From Ceraceosorus guamensis (Eukaryota; Basidiomycota; Exobasidiomycetes; Ceraceosorales; Ceraceosoraceae), in assembly GCF_003144195.1 (NCBI RefSeq), contig NW_020290024.1, positions 186,001-250,000 on the forward strand: a stretch of DNA of 64,000 bases. The letters are read 5' to 3'. This document shows positions 1-12,073 of the stretch, piece after piece. The translations under genes and the position numbers were made by a program. Positions within the stretch are counted from its first letter, which is position 1. Each line of letters begins with the position of its first letter. The notes under the pieces were generated by a model. It saw nothing but the letters and a program-made list of their open reading frames with translations, was not told the DNA's origin and did no database searches.

Positions 1-575
1 GCCACTGCCACTGCCATCGCTCCGCTTCCATTCTGGCTTTGACTGTAACTGCTTTCACCTCACGCTCACTTCGGTCTTGCCCTTCTCACTTGGCTCCTTG
101 CAGGCAATTAAGAAACACATCCGCGTGCTAGCCGATGCAGCTCGATGGGCTAATTTCCAGCCCTGGCGCATAAGAGCAAACGCCCCATCCGCTCGCAGCT
201 ACACAGCGTTTCCTTCGCTGCTGCGACTGCTGCTCCTGCCCATCCATCCATCCTGCACCAACAAAGCCCCCTCGTCTGCCTTTGCTCAGCTCTGCTTCCG
301 GATAGCCGAGACACGGAACACGGTGGTGAGTCAAAAGTGACACGGGGAGACGTGGAATCAAACATTTCAATCAGAATGTATGGCGCTGTTGACTCTTGGT
401 TCGCTGTGCAGCATTCTCGACACCATATTTAGGCCGCTATTGAGCGATCGATCGGCTCACATCTGTTTCCCTAGCACCTTGTCTTCGCGATCAACACAGA
501 AAGTGGCCTGCTTCGAGCGCGTGCACACCTCCCAGTTGCGGCCCACCTTCCACTCACGCTCGGATCGCATTCGAC
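1..575. other. Left-edge non-coding leader
   Basis: No gene is supported here. The stretch opens with a short GCCACT repeat and is pyrimidine-rich, as expected for the promoter and 5' leader of the hydrolase gene starting at 576. Open frames here are short and have no recognisable protein. Confidence 0.5.
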
Positions 576-2346
576 ATGCCAGAGAAGCAGCCTGAAAGTC
601 AGGCAGCAGCGCCTGCTCCCGTGGCCGTCTATGACGCCGTACCGCATACAGAGACGTCCGAGCCCATCAAATACAGAGCTGGTCCAATCTGGTCTTTGAT
701 CAATGACTTTGCTCTGGTGAGCACAACGTGCTCGCTAATGCGAGTGTCGCAGTAGTGATGGCGGCGGCTGACAATCCCTCTCAATCCGCACCGCGCCTCT
801 TCAGTTCATCTCCCAGCTGTATTACCTTCCGCTCGTCCTCCTTCCCATCGGCCTCAAGCATGGTGGCTTGCTGCAGGACATGACCATCGTTGGTCTGCTC
901 TACCAGATCATCGTCTCCATCGTTGGAGTGTTCGGCACGGCTGTGCTGGTGTTTGCCAGCTTCACCGGATTTCCAGCGCCCATCTGGACCTCTTTGGCTC
1001 TCGGTACATCCTTGCGCCTTCTGACCGCTCTACAAGGTCCACTCAATAATTTTACCGTCAAGTCCCCGACGGGACACAACTTTCCAAATGAAGCTTGGTT
1101 ACTTGTCACGGGTATAGCGACGACTCCTGATGGACAGCGCAAAGCTTGTCAGGTGCGTAGTAGCACATTCTTTAGCCGCTGGCACGGTGACCCGGCTCAA
1201 CGACTACATGCAATCCCCTTGTCCCGCGCGCTACAGAGGATCAGCGACCTCTTCGGCCGTGACGTGGTTGCCATTGTCAACCGCAGCTATGGGTTGGTCG
1301 GAGACTTGCTCGAGTGCCTGAACCAACGTGACCTGCAGTGAGTGCTTTTGACGCAGATGCGGCTCCATGCGCTTTTGGAGCGCGCTGAGCTCTGCCTACG
1401 ATCCGGTCTGAAGCTGGCCCAGTCGTGATGAAAGATTAGGCTATAACGTACTCGTCAAAGCTCTCTTGGACCCCAAGAACAAGCGTGTGGTGCTAGTGGG
1501 GCACAGTCAAGGTGGTATCATGGTTGTCAGTAGCAACACAGCCTTGAAACCAAAGATTCCTGCTTCACTGACTCACCTCTTCGCTACCATTGTGGAAATA
1601 GAGCGCTTGGATTGTGAGTTGAGCGACGACATTTTACATTGCTGGCTGTGCTGCCAAACTAATCGCACCCAGCTGGCGACGTGGTACAGGATCAGCTCTT
1701 GGCAGATTACAACCGTTCGATCCTCTCAAAGATTGAGATCTACACTTTTGCGTCTGCAGCCAACCATCTCTCCGCTCCTGTCGATGCCAACGGTTCGATG
1801 CCATTTGCCAATATTGAGCATTTTGCCAACGAGTTCGACTACGTCTCTCGCATCGGCGTGCTGGCTTTCACTTCTGACCAACAGAAGCAGCTGCCAGTCG
1901 ACGGCAAGGCCTCTTACTTGCGCCGCGGACCTCACCCAAAGCTTCACCCTGCCACCCTCGGTCGCCAGGCGGACAAGGGGCTGGGTGCGGGCCTAGCCTT
2001 CGAGAAACCTGTTACAGTGAGTTTGGCTCGTGAGCGTTCGGCTTAGCAATACCTCTTGACGTTGACTGCGCGCTACGCTCCACCAACTCAAGATCGAGAG
2101 CCGCTTCGCTGGCCGTCTGTTTGTGCGCCCTCGCACGGGTCATTTGATCGTTAGCCACTAGTGAGTCAACGGTAAGGGGACCGGCTTGTGCGAGGCATTC
2201 TTTCTCAAAATACTTTCGACTCACGAAACGACCTGGGCGTCTGCTTCGATTTCAACAGCCTCGGCAAAGACTCCATCCTCGACTCTCCCAACGTCAAGCG
2301 ATTCAGTCGCTTGACCCAGTACCGCGACGGTGGCTCGCCAGCCTAG
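576..2346 (+). CDS. Alpha/beta-hydrolase-fold protein (lipase-like, membrane-associated)
   Basis: Exon 1 (576-716) starts MPEKQPESQ and ends at a GTGAGC donor. Exon 2 (805-1152) carries hydrophobic segments (LYYLPLVLLPIGLK and a long V/I/F-rich stretch), so the N-terminal third is probably membrane-embedded. Later exons contain FGRDVVAIVNRSYG and the nucleophile elbow GHSQGG, with the presumed catalytic serine, then YTFASAANHLSAP. The last part holds RTGHLIVSHY, a candidate catalytic histidine. The final intron (about 2161-2260) joins that histidine segment to the C-terminal tail, with TAG at 2344-2346. This layout matches fungal DUF676/serine-lipase-like proteins of unknown substrate. Two central introns need less usual acceptors to hold frame, so exon edges between 1330 and 1690 are less certain. 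The gene converges on the Mg transporter. Confidence 0.7.
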
Positions 2347-2732
2347 CCACGTGCCCTTTTCAGACTCGTTAGACACGCAAACGTCGCTCAGTCGTCGCGC
2401 AGCATTTGGCGGGCTTCCCTCATCGGACCGTCCACGCACGATCGAGTCGACCACAAATCGGATCAGATGATCCCTACCTCCATTTCCGCACATTGTACTC
2501 CAATCTAGCCTGTTCAACGCAGCTCTCGCGCCGAGTCCAGTCGCATTTCTCAGTCCTAGCGTTGATTGAAATTGGCATTAGCTCGACTCGTGAGAATGAT
2601 GGTGACGTGATCTTGATACAGGATGCACAGAAAACTGAGGGTGGTGCCATGAAACATCGCACACTGCGTGCAGCAATGGCGAATGGAAGTGTGACTATAA
2701 GGGATCGACCTGGATGAGTGACACGGCGCGAT
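2347..2732. other. Convergent intergenic gap
   Basis: This 386-bp gap lies between the 3' ends of the hydrolase (+) and the Mg transporter (-). I see no gene or repeat in it. It presumably holds both 3' UTRs. Confidence 0.5.
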
Positions 2733-5376
2733 TCAAGCGCCTCCGTGACCTTCGCCTGCATTGACAGCCGCAGTGACCGAGTCGCCCAGAGCAAGAGCAA
2801 CGGTGAACGTCGTGACGAGGAGCGCTTGGCCCACCACGTCGACGATGGACGAGACGAAAGGCAAAGAGTAAATGTCTGGTATGGTCGGAGCGAACCAATC
2901 ATCGAGATCAGCATCAACATCAACGTGCCACGTCTGCATTATGGTCCACTCCCGCACTCACCTGGGTCGTAATCGTTGTACCACAAGCCTATGGTCAGAG
3001 CGTGACTGACGAAGAGCGCGGCCACAAAGCCAAATGCGCCAATGATGACAAAGAAGATGGCAAAGGGCAAGCCAAAGCTCATCTGGCCCGAAGCCCAAAC
3101 AAAGACCAGGAAGAGCGTCTCGATGATCAGTCCAATGATGAACAGCGTTGTCGGGACTAGCCAGCCTTCTGTGGGTGGTGGAAGCGAGGCGATGGCAGAT
3201 GTGACGCGAGACCATAGACGAGAGATGCCGTTTCTGGAGCTGACCGACATCTCTCCGCTGCTGGATGTGGACCAAGACCTGACGGGCGCAAGACGTCGCG
3301 GAGACATCATGTTGGCTGCAGCTCCCTTTCCGCTGTGCAGAGCGGTGGATGTCCGACTGACAAAGATCGCTGCGCAAGCTCCAGGTAGTCCAGTGACGAC
3401 CGGGGCCAAGAGTGCAAAGCCCTCGAATCGTTGCACGAATGCATCCAACAGCAGTCCTGCTCCGGATGAGATGAACATGGCTACAATGAGAGGCACCCAC
3501 CCACTGGACAGCAGTTCCCGAACGTAGGCGTTGCGGTAGGTCGCGACAAAGCAGGAACCGCAGGCGACGAGCAGTCCAACGAGAATCAGCGTCGCCAAGA
3601 TCGTCCCTTCAAAATGCACAAGTAGTGAAGCGAGAAGGCCGAGGATAGTCAACGTGAGAAGATCGCCCAGCGAAGCTGCGAGAGGGGAAGCGATATTGTC
3701 CGGATTGCCACCCAGTTGGCGAGTGACTACCACGAGAGCGCACATGAAGGAGCCCAGGATGGCAGAGGATAGCGATGCGGAAAGCATGCCTGTCGCTATG
3801 ACCAAGACAAACTCGAAGTAGCCGTTGCGCAGTCGCAAAGCTGGGTCCACGACTGGCTTTGGATGATGGTGAATGATGCGGCGTGGCGAGAGTCGATCTT
3901 CAAGAGCAGCTCGTTTTGTTCCTCCACTACGTAGGACCTTCTGCGCGAAACGCAGAGCGAGCATCTGCTTCGATGACGCTGGTCCGCCATTGTTGCCCTC
4001 TGGCGCTGCTTCAGGAGTGATGACGCCGAGCACGAATGCCAAGATACCAGCAAAGGAGCTGACAATCAGAGCTTGCACCTGCAACAAGCTCATATTTCCT
4101 AGAATGAGTGTTTGTCGCGTTCGACGGACATCCAGCTCTCCAATATTTGCGGAAGTGGACATGCGCAGCGACAAATTCATCTCCAGGTTCCCTTTGAGGT
4201 TCAGCAGGATAGGCACGAGGATGAAGAGCTTGTCGACTGCGTGGAATAGAGGCAGAGGGATTAGTAGTCGTCAGACAGCATAGCCGAAAGCGGAGGTAGC
4301 TCACCCTTTACAAAGACTGGCCATCTCTGCAAAGGAGAACAGGCGCGCACAGCAGAGGAAGTAAGTCAGCGGCAGAGGGACGAGCTTCTGGCATTTGACA
4401 GAGCACAACCTCACCGCAATGTGGACTAGCAGCTCGCCTGCAAACATCAAGCTGAACACTGAAAGGACCAGAGTGGGCAACGCCTGTGTGGCGAAACGCC
4501 TTGTTGTCAGCCATGCCTGCCGCGTAGTGCTTGTGGGTGCGACCAGAGAGAGGCGTTCGTACAGCCACGGACTAGAGCTCATTGTGCAGCGGCTACAAGA
4601 AGCTGGGCGCCCCAGAGATGAGCTGGCAATGCTTTGGTGTACCTTCGCCAGGCTGACCCAACGCAAATGTTTGCCCGAGCTATCATAGTCGGGAGACAGC
4701 AAGTATAGAGATGCGCATCCCAGGGCTGTCAATCGTCCATCGATACGGTACAGTCCGGACTTGAGCACACTACGCGAAGCGCAACTGGGCTGCCCCAATC
4801 AGCCAGCGCATTGGCAATTAGGCCGCCATCTACGCCTTGGTAGCGATGTTGAGGCCAGCACAATCGACCCAGCCTCACCTCGCCCATACCCGCGCCAGAC
4901 ACGTGCCATCGTGCATCATCGTTGATGTCACTCACTTCTCTTGCGATCTCCCACGCTCTTGCCACGGGGCCTCTGCCTTTGAGTCTGGTGGTCCAACCCC
5001 CCGTCTCTCTCCTATCTTCGAAACGGTGCACATCAGACTCGTGACCGGATGGTGTGTGCGCATGTCCAACCTGTTCATTGCCATCTTGCTCATCAGCCGC
5101 ATCGTAGAGGATCGGCCCCTGCGTCGAATGCCTTTTGGAAGTCGTGCCAGCCGCTTCCTGATGAGGCGTATCGTGCCCGGCGAATAGGCGGGCCTCTTCA
5201 TCTCCATCGTAGTCACCATCATCGTACGATCTGTCCGACTCCAGAGAGCTCCTCAGTGCAGCCTGAGCAGCTTTGCGCGAAGATGCTCCTACGGCTGGGC
5301 TGCTGGAGCTGAAGCTTGCAGCTGCGCCATGGTCAGAATCTGTACCATCTTGAGTCGTGGACTGGATGTGGACCAT
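2733..5376 (-). CDS. SLC41/MgtE-family divalent cation (Mg2+) transporter
   Basis: The first exon (5376-4936, start MVHIQSTTQ) encodes an acidic, Ser-rich cytosolic tail. The membrane core follows: a FSLMFAGELLVH helix, then NLEMNLSLRMSTSANIGELD and GNMSLLQVQALIVSSFAG, which are hallmarks of the first MgtE half. GGNPDNIASPLAASLGDLLT is the conserved pore-lining Asn/Asp region. A second half ends in FVSHALTIGLWYNDYDP, and the last intron joins this to DIYSLPFVSSIVDVVGQ and a short tail ending at 2733. These two MgtE-type repeats are typical of SLC41 proteins, which move Mg2+ across plasma or organelle membranes. Core introns at about 2872-2960 and 4220-4320 are clear. Between 4570 and 4935 I could not fix the exon joins, so the linker before the first helix is uncertain. 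Confidence 0.85.
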
Positions 5377-6044
5377 AGCTTTACTTCGGGGACTGTCCAG
5401 GTGCAGAGGGGGAATGCTGGTACCTCGATTGGTCGTGTGTAGCGATGTTGGTGATTAGTCGTCCGGGTGTGAAGGGCTGGTGTTATCTTGCACACCGACC
5501 CTTGTAGCAGTGTGGAAGTGGGAAGGTAGGAACGAGTCGAACTGCACGCGTCTTCTTTCAACGAGACATCCAAGCGCCTAGCTGATCTGAGCATCAGCGA
5601 TCGTGAGTCGGCAATTCGTTCGGCGTGGACGGCGGGCAGGAAGCAGGCATTCATTCAGGTGTCACTCCAAGCCAAAGCGCTGCACATATGGGGCTGATGA
5701 GGATCACGGATCACGGATGAAGGAGCGAGGTGAAGGTCTACGTCTGTAATGGCAGCAGAGAGTAGCCAAGTGCCTGCCTGCGTGCGTGTCGCACATGTGC
5801 TAGATCTGCAAAGGTATGTAGATGTGCTTTCTCTTGATCCGCCCGCCGCGCCCCCGTCTTGATATGAAGGATGGATTGGGCCGCCTGGCTTTACCGCTAC
5901 CGCCGCGTAGGCATCATGCGAGGCTCAAGGCTTTTTGCTTGCATGCAGTGCGAGCGTGCACGTCCGAATGAGTGAATCATGTGCAGCGAATCCAGCAGCC
6001 ATTCACCGCATGCCGTATCGCCCAAGTAGGTGCGCAAGAGCGAG

Positions 6045-6116
6045 GAGCAACAGAGCAACAGAGCAACAGAGCAACAGAGCGACAGAGCAACAGAGCGACA
6101 GAGCAACAGAGCAACA
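6045..6116. repeat. Minisatellite, 8-bp unit GAGCAACA, nine copies
   Basis: Nine head-to-tail copies of GAGCAACA. The fifth and seventh carry GAGCGACA. Because 8 is not a multiple of 3, all frames read as Q/N/R/S-rich repeats, which explains the open frames on both strands here. Confidence 0.95.
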
Positions 6117-7978
6117 GAAGAGTCTGAAAGTGCAGGACGCATGCAGCAGTCACGAGTAGCCATGCAATGCGAAGCAGCCGCCAGCCCAAACGAACGGATC
6201 GGAGTTGACAGGAACGCAGCAAGCCGAGGAGATATTTATACGTGCGTGCATATATAGATGCGCAGAAGCAGCAGCAGCGGCACCAGCACCAGCACCAGCA
6301 AGCGTACACGGATCGATCTCACGAGGAGCGTACACCGTACCGCGTACACGAGGGACATCGTGACTTCAGCACTTGAGGCGGAATCAAAAGTTGCGAGCAA
6401 CGGTACCTACCATACGCGCATAAATGACCATCCCGTGGCTTCTCTGCGGCTCACACATCGAGCGGAGTCTGGGCCCAGAAAACACATCAGCAGCAGTCAA
6501 GTGCATCAGCATAGGTACCTACGTGGTCTACAGAGGAGAATCTCCTCGTCATTCTTCTCCTGTGCAGACAGCTCGGCTGCATCTGGACCACCTTACGACG
6601 CGCTTTTGGTTGCGCTCAGCTCGTCGTCTCTTTGCATGGAGGCTGGCATGTGCATGTCTGGGCAAGTCGAGATTTGGCGATTCCGACATCGAAGACTCTC
6701 GATGGCTCTAGACACCGCCTGGCAAGAGCTGAAGGTTGTATAGGGAGGAGACCCAGTGGAGAGAGTCGCGGGGCCGGCATGCAGCAGCACCACACTCTTG
6801 ACAACTGCATGCGTGCGTGCGAATCACCGGCTGGGCCTGCTGCAGAGCTTCGTGATCGCTGACTGGCTGCTGGGTCACGCGACCTTGCATCTGGCTTGGC
6901 ATCTCCATCTCCACTCGTGACTCGTGACTGTGACTCTTGCTGACTGCCCACCTGATGCCTGCCTTGTGCTGCTACACGCGCCCAGTCTGAGTCCCATCTC
7001 GTGAAAGATCACTCTCCGACGCTTTAGCTCGCCAGAGTGTACAGTACATCATTACATGCACGATAGTAGTATAGCCCCTTGTACGTGTAAGTCGGATGGA
7101 AAGCCTTTGATGCTCCGTAAGATGACCACTGCTCTGCGCTAGGAAATTCGCGTTGCCCTACTCTGTTGATCGTGTGTTCGGAAGACGGTCTTTTCAAACG
7201 CGGTCAGGCAATTGTGTACTTCACAGAATCCCTCAGCTCTAAAGCAGATTTGCGAGCCCTGCGTTGTGTGTGATGGGTACTGCGGATGTCAGCGAGACAT
7301 TCCGTGCAACTCCTCCTCTCCCGCTGCTGATCGTGATGGATGCAGCACGTGCAGCGCATTTACAAGGTAGGGACGCAGCAAGCACATGGCTTCTGCACCT
7401 TCCTGCGCATTTGAGTGCTGTGCAGCGGAGTCCGATCGCATTAGACCGATCAGCGAAACATCTTTATTGGGGGCCACATTCACGATTGAAGCATTCGATG
7501 GCCAAATCGCCAGCAGCTGAAGAGACGTGTGATGGAGGAGCCGGCAATTAGAAACATGTTGCGCGTGCACAAGCGACAAGCGACAAGCAGGCTGGTGTTG
7601 CGAAGTGCCAGGAAAACTCGGGGCTGGAGAGTCGTGGTTCGTGCGTATCCGAGCGCTAGTCAAGAGTGGCCGCCGCACAGAGTACCAGAGGACGGTGCAC
7701 AGTTCGACCGAAGCGCTCGCCGTCACCACCATCCCCTCTCAAAGGTCGCGTGACCTGTTCGAGAATCAGCGACAGAAGAGAGACAGAAGAGGCTGCCGCT
7801 CGCACACTTTTCACGACGGCAGCAGGACGGCAAGCAAGAGCAAGCAAGCGCTTGCAGCGAGGTTGGAGCGACGCACGACGAGATGAGCGGATCTCGAAAA
7901 CGCATGCATGCGCAGGCAGCGCTCATCTCTCTCTCTAGCTGCGCGCACGAAGCTTCTCGGCTTCGAATCGGGACTTCT

Positions 7979-7980
<2 letters not shown>

Positions 7981-8016
<36 letters not shown>
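7981..8016. repeat. (GCA)12 trinucleotide microsatellite
   Basis: A run of about twelve GCA units with no interruption, followed by TCAGCG. It lies in non-coding DNA roughly 800 bp upstream of the amidohydrolase. Confidence 0.95.
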
Positions 8017-8017
<1 letters not shown>

Positions 8018-8586
8018 CAGCGATTCGTTCCGCCACCTCGCGCATCTCCTTTAATTGATCGCCCACAGCAAAAGCCACAAATCTGATGAGAGAGTTCCAA
8101 AGGCGTGAAGATCTCGGTGCGCGGACTCACATTCGTATCCGACCAGCACAGAACAACCTTCATCACCGCAATCAAATTTGAAATTCCAATTCAATCTCTG
8201 CGAAGGCGAGCGAGCGCGCTTGACTGTGGAGCGAATTTGCAATTCTTTTGTTGCCTGCTATTGCATGCAAAATCACGTGGCCAACGTGCTGGCCCCGCTG
8301 AAGTCGCAAGAGGTCGGTGGTAAGGAGAATGGTGGATCCTTTTGACGGCCAAACGAGCTCTGATTCGCCAAGTGTGAGACTCAGGGAGGGTGTCACTCGT
8401 GACTTGAGTCGTGAGTCATATATGAGTGATAGATGTAAGCGCGAGCGCGGCGCGGCGCGGCGCAAGCATGAGGCAGAGCTCGGAATGCTCTCGAATTCGG
8501 TCTCAGCCCACACACGCTGTCATCGGTCAAACCACCATGGCAGCATCGACGCGACAACCGAAGCTCGGCAAGGCCCATGCAACAGC

Positions 8587-8600
8587 TATATATATATATA
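8587..8600. repeat. (TA)7 tract
   Basis: An alternating TA tract 215 bp upstream of the amidohydrolase ATG. It could act as a TATA-like core promoter element or be a plain microsatellite. Similar TA tracts occur near 13320 and 32671. Confidence 0.6.
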
Positions 8601-8814
8601 GAAGGTCAATCGCATCAGCGAAGCACGCGTGGTGCACGGATCGCTCGCGACAGCGAAGGGGAGAAGCGCATCTTCATGTCGTCACGTTCGCGGTTGTAGA
8701 TTAAATGCACCCTGATGCATACAAAAGTCTGCCATCAACACCATCAACGTACACACTGAACACAGCCACCGCCAGCAACCAAGTCTGAGGGTGCACGTTG
8801 AGCACGATCCAAGC

Positions 8815-11800
8815 ATGGCGGATGAAAAGATGCCCATGCTCACTGGCAGGAGCACGGCTCGCAAGAGCAGAGCCAGCTGGAGCATCCGATTGACCCTGCT
8901 CGCCCTTTCCATTGCGGTGTATACGCTCTACGCTACGCTGCGCACTGATACGACCTCTTGCAAGACGGCTGTCTGGCCCTTTCCGCCGACGCCCAAGCCA
9001 TCCGACGATCCAAATTTGGCCAAGTGCCGCGCTCTCAAAGTGGCTCCCGGAGCGCCAGGCAATTTCAGCCAGCGTGTTCGCTCAGACAGAGCCAAGCCGC
9101 GATCAGAAGCGCCACCCGTGCTGATCAAGAATGCAAAAGTGTGGCGCGCCGATGCAAAGTCAGGGGTCATAGAGAATGCTAGCGTGTGGATCAACGATGG
9201 GCTGATCAAGCGGGTCGAAGGCGGAAGGGCTACGACTGCTGAGATGGAAGCCGTAGCTGCTTCGAGCAGCGACAGCGTGATCATCGATGCTAAAGGTCGA
9301 TGGCTCACACCAGGCATCATAGACATCCATGTACATGTTGGTGTGTATCCCCAACCTCTGCTGGACGGCACGTTGGACGTCAATTCGCACCAATCTCCGA
9401 GGACACCGGCTCTGCGCTCAGTTGACGCGCTCAATTCCTTCGACTTGGCTTGGCATCAGCTAGCTGCAGGGGGCATCACCACCGGTCTCGTCCTACCGGG
9501 CAGTCTCAACAATGTTGGCGGCCAAGCCTTCCCTGTCAAACTTGGCAGACAAACGCTGAGCGATTCGAGGAACGGCGCATGGCGCAGGGTAGTCGATCCT
9601 CCCGCCGTCGTGGTGGGACCGGGCGAAGGATGGGGGCGTAATGCTACAGCTGGAGACGGCATGAAGCGCGCAAAGGGTCAATCTTCATGGAGGCACATGA
9701 AGATGGCTTGCGGCGAGAACGCCAAGCGTGGGTATGGGCTCGTCCGGATGGACGAAGCGCTTGGCTTCAGGTCCCTCTTTCAGCGCGCCAAGCAGCTCAA
9801 AGAATCTCAGGATAGCTTCTGTTCGCGATTAGAGCAGGGCGAAATTCAAACAGCTGAGTCTTTCCCAGATGACCTCGAGCTGGAAGCTGTTGTCGATGTG
9901 CTTCGGGGCAAGGTCAAGGTGGGCGTTGCGCACGCTGCAGCGTCTCCAGAATACGGCCCCGGCTGACAAACGCCCCTGTTTGCAGGTCAATACCCACTGC
10001 TACACGGCAGCCGACCTCGAAGCTTACGTGCGGCACACCAACGAGTACAAATTCCCGCTGGCCGCGTTTCACCATGCCCACGAAGCTTATCTGGTGCCCG
10101 ATCTACTCAAGAAGGCGTACGGTGCTCCGCCCGCTGTGGCCCTCTTTAGCTTGAATGGCAATTACAAAGCGGAAGCCATCTCTGGCTCTCCCTTCGCACC
10201 TGCAATTCTCGAATCGCATGGATTGCAGGTACATATCAAGAGCGATCACCCTGTCACAGATAGCCGAAGGCTCGTCCAGCAAGTCGCTCAGGCTCATCAT
10301 TATGGTGAGACGGCGCGAGTAATTCAAACGTGCGCTTATGTTACACGCAGCTCATCGCAATGCTCGATCCTCTTTTGCACTTGCAGGCTTCAACAAAGCT
10401 CTGGAATCGGTCACTAGCGAAGCTGCCCGCTCTCTGGGTCTTGATCATCGCATTGGGCACATCAAAGAAGGCTACGACGCCGATCTGGTTTTGTGGAGCG
10501 ACCATCCCCTAAATCTTGGATCAACTCCCTTGCAAACCATCATTGATGGCACGCTTCAGCTCGACCTCTCCTTAGCGCACCAGAACACAAGCAAAAGCGC
10601 AGCAGACTCGTGGCCGCGTCAAGCGGACTACGCTCACGAAGTGCATCGCGTCAACACAAGTGGTCCGGACATTCTGACCGGTCAAGCTAATGCTGGTCCC
10701 GAAGCGTTGGCAGGGCGCTTCGATGACCTTGTCCTCGCCAACGTCTCTGCTGTCTATCTTCAACAGGGCGAGAAGGTCAAGCTGGTCGATCTGAACGGCA
10801 CCGGCACCGTCCACGTCGAGAAGGGCACCATCACTTGTGCAGGATCCCTGCAAGCGTGCCCATTGAAAACGCACCACACCGTTGACCTTAAGGGACGTGG
10901 TGTGATCACCCCCGGTCTGACGACTTACGGATCTGAGCTCGGTCTTTCGGACATCGTGAGCGAACCTTCTACTGGTGATTTCGCATCCGCTCGATCCAAC
11001 TTCAACACGCTCGTAGGCAGGAGTTCTTTGCCCCTAAGTCGAGCAGTCGATGGGCTTCAGTGGGGCAGCAACGACCTGCAACGCGCATTCGCGAGCGGCG
11101 TTACCAGCGTCGTCGTCGCTCCGCGCTCTAGCGGCAGTTTTGTGGCTGGCGTATCGACGCGCTTCCGAACAGCTGTGGAAGACGTTTGGAACCCGCATGC
11201 TATCCTCAAAGAAGAAATTGCGCTTCACGTTTGGTTGTCGCACTTGCAAGACGGAGACGCTGGATCCATCTCGGAAGCGGAGCAGATTGGTGTGCTGCGC
11301 GATCTGCTTTCGAGAGCGGATCGCATTCGCACGCACGATGCGGCGGAAGGTGGAGGATACAACGATGGCGTTTGGCAGCGAGTAGTCGCGGGAGAGCTGG
11401 CTCTCGTAGTGCACGCAAGCAAAGCTGAACGTCTAAGCACAATTTTGAAGCTGAAGCACCAGCATCGTCGATTGAGGCTGGTTTTGGCGGAGGCCGAAGA
11501 GGCAGCTCATGGAGGTCTGCCGGCCGCGCTTGCGGCTGCGGGTGTGGGAGTACTGATCAAGCCGTTCATCCGACCGCAATTCTACGACAGCAGACGGGCT
11601 TTGCCTGGTCCGCCACTGTCGAGCAACTCTACCCTCTCCGTCCTCCGCGCGCACAAAGTCAAGACTGGCTTCTTGATGGATGAGAGCTGGGAAGCTACAT
11701 CCCTCTTGTGGGACGCTTCTGCTGCTTCGCTGGAAGCGGGCGTGGAAAGAGGCGAGGAGGTGCTAGAACATCTTTTGAGGTGAGATAGCGCCGAGGAGCG

Positions 11801-12073
11801 AGCCGCACGTCAAGTCTCAAGCTGATGAGTACCTCCACCTCGCGCTACAACCGCAGCTTGGAGAGCTTGCTGGGCCTAGAACCGACTCGGGATTGGGTCG
11901 CATACGATGTGAGTCGTGAGGTCTCGCACCGCCGCCTGGACGGGGGAGGCCCCCCCTCAGCCCATGCGCTCATCTTTTGCATTGCTCCATCACGCTTCCA
12001 GCACAATCCCTTTGAATATGGCGCAAGACCCGTGGCCATCGGGGGACCAGCAGGTGTTGCAATGTTCCCGTGA
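8815..12073 (+). CDS. Membrane-anchored two-lobed amidohydrolase (metal-dependent hydrolase superfamily)
   Basis: Five exons (8815-9918, 9986-10304, 10351-11779, 11857-11908, 12002-12073) give 991 aa in continuous frame. Residues about 24-45 form a type II signal anchor (SIRLTLLALSIAVYTLYATL), so the catalytic part probably faces the lumen or outside. The N-terminal lobe has the LTPGIIDIHVHVG metal motif (HxH), VNTHCY, FHHAHE and KSDHPVTDS, which together supply the usual His/Asp ligands, and GYDADLVLW near its end. A second lobe begins near LANVSAVYLQQGEKV. Where the HxH should be it reads GVITPGLTTYGSE, so it appears non-catalytic. Fungal homologues are often labelled imidazolonepropionase-like or CE9 amidohydrolases, and the substrate is unknown. 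The ATG at 8815 is the first in frame. Confidence 0.88.

Larger units (their letters stand above)
5377..8814. other. 3.4-kb non-coding region between divergent genes
   Basis: This stretch separates the starts of the Mg transporter and the amidohydrolase. It holds an 8-bp minisatellite (6045-6116), a GCA/CCA-rich stretch near 6268-6302, a (GCA)n tract (7981-8016), several ACTCGTGACT-type motifs (6913-6936 and about 8395-8415) and a (TA)7 tract about 215 bp before the amidohydrolase start. Open frames inside it follow the repeats and look spurious. I see no gene. Confidence 0.5.
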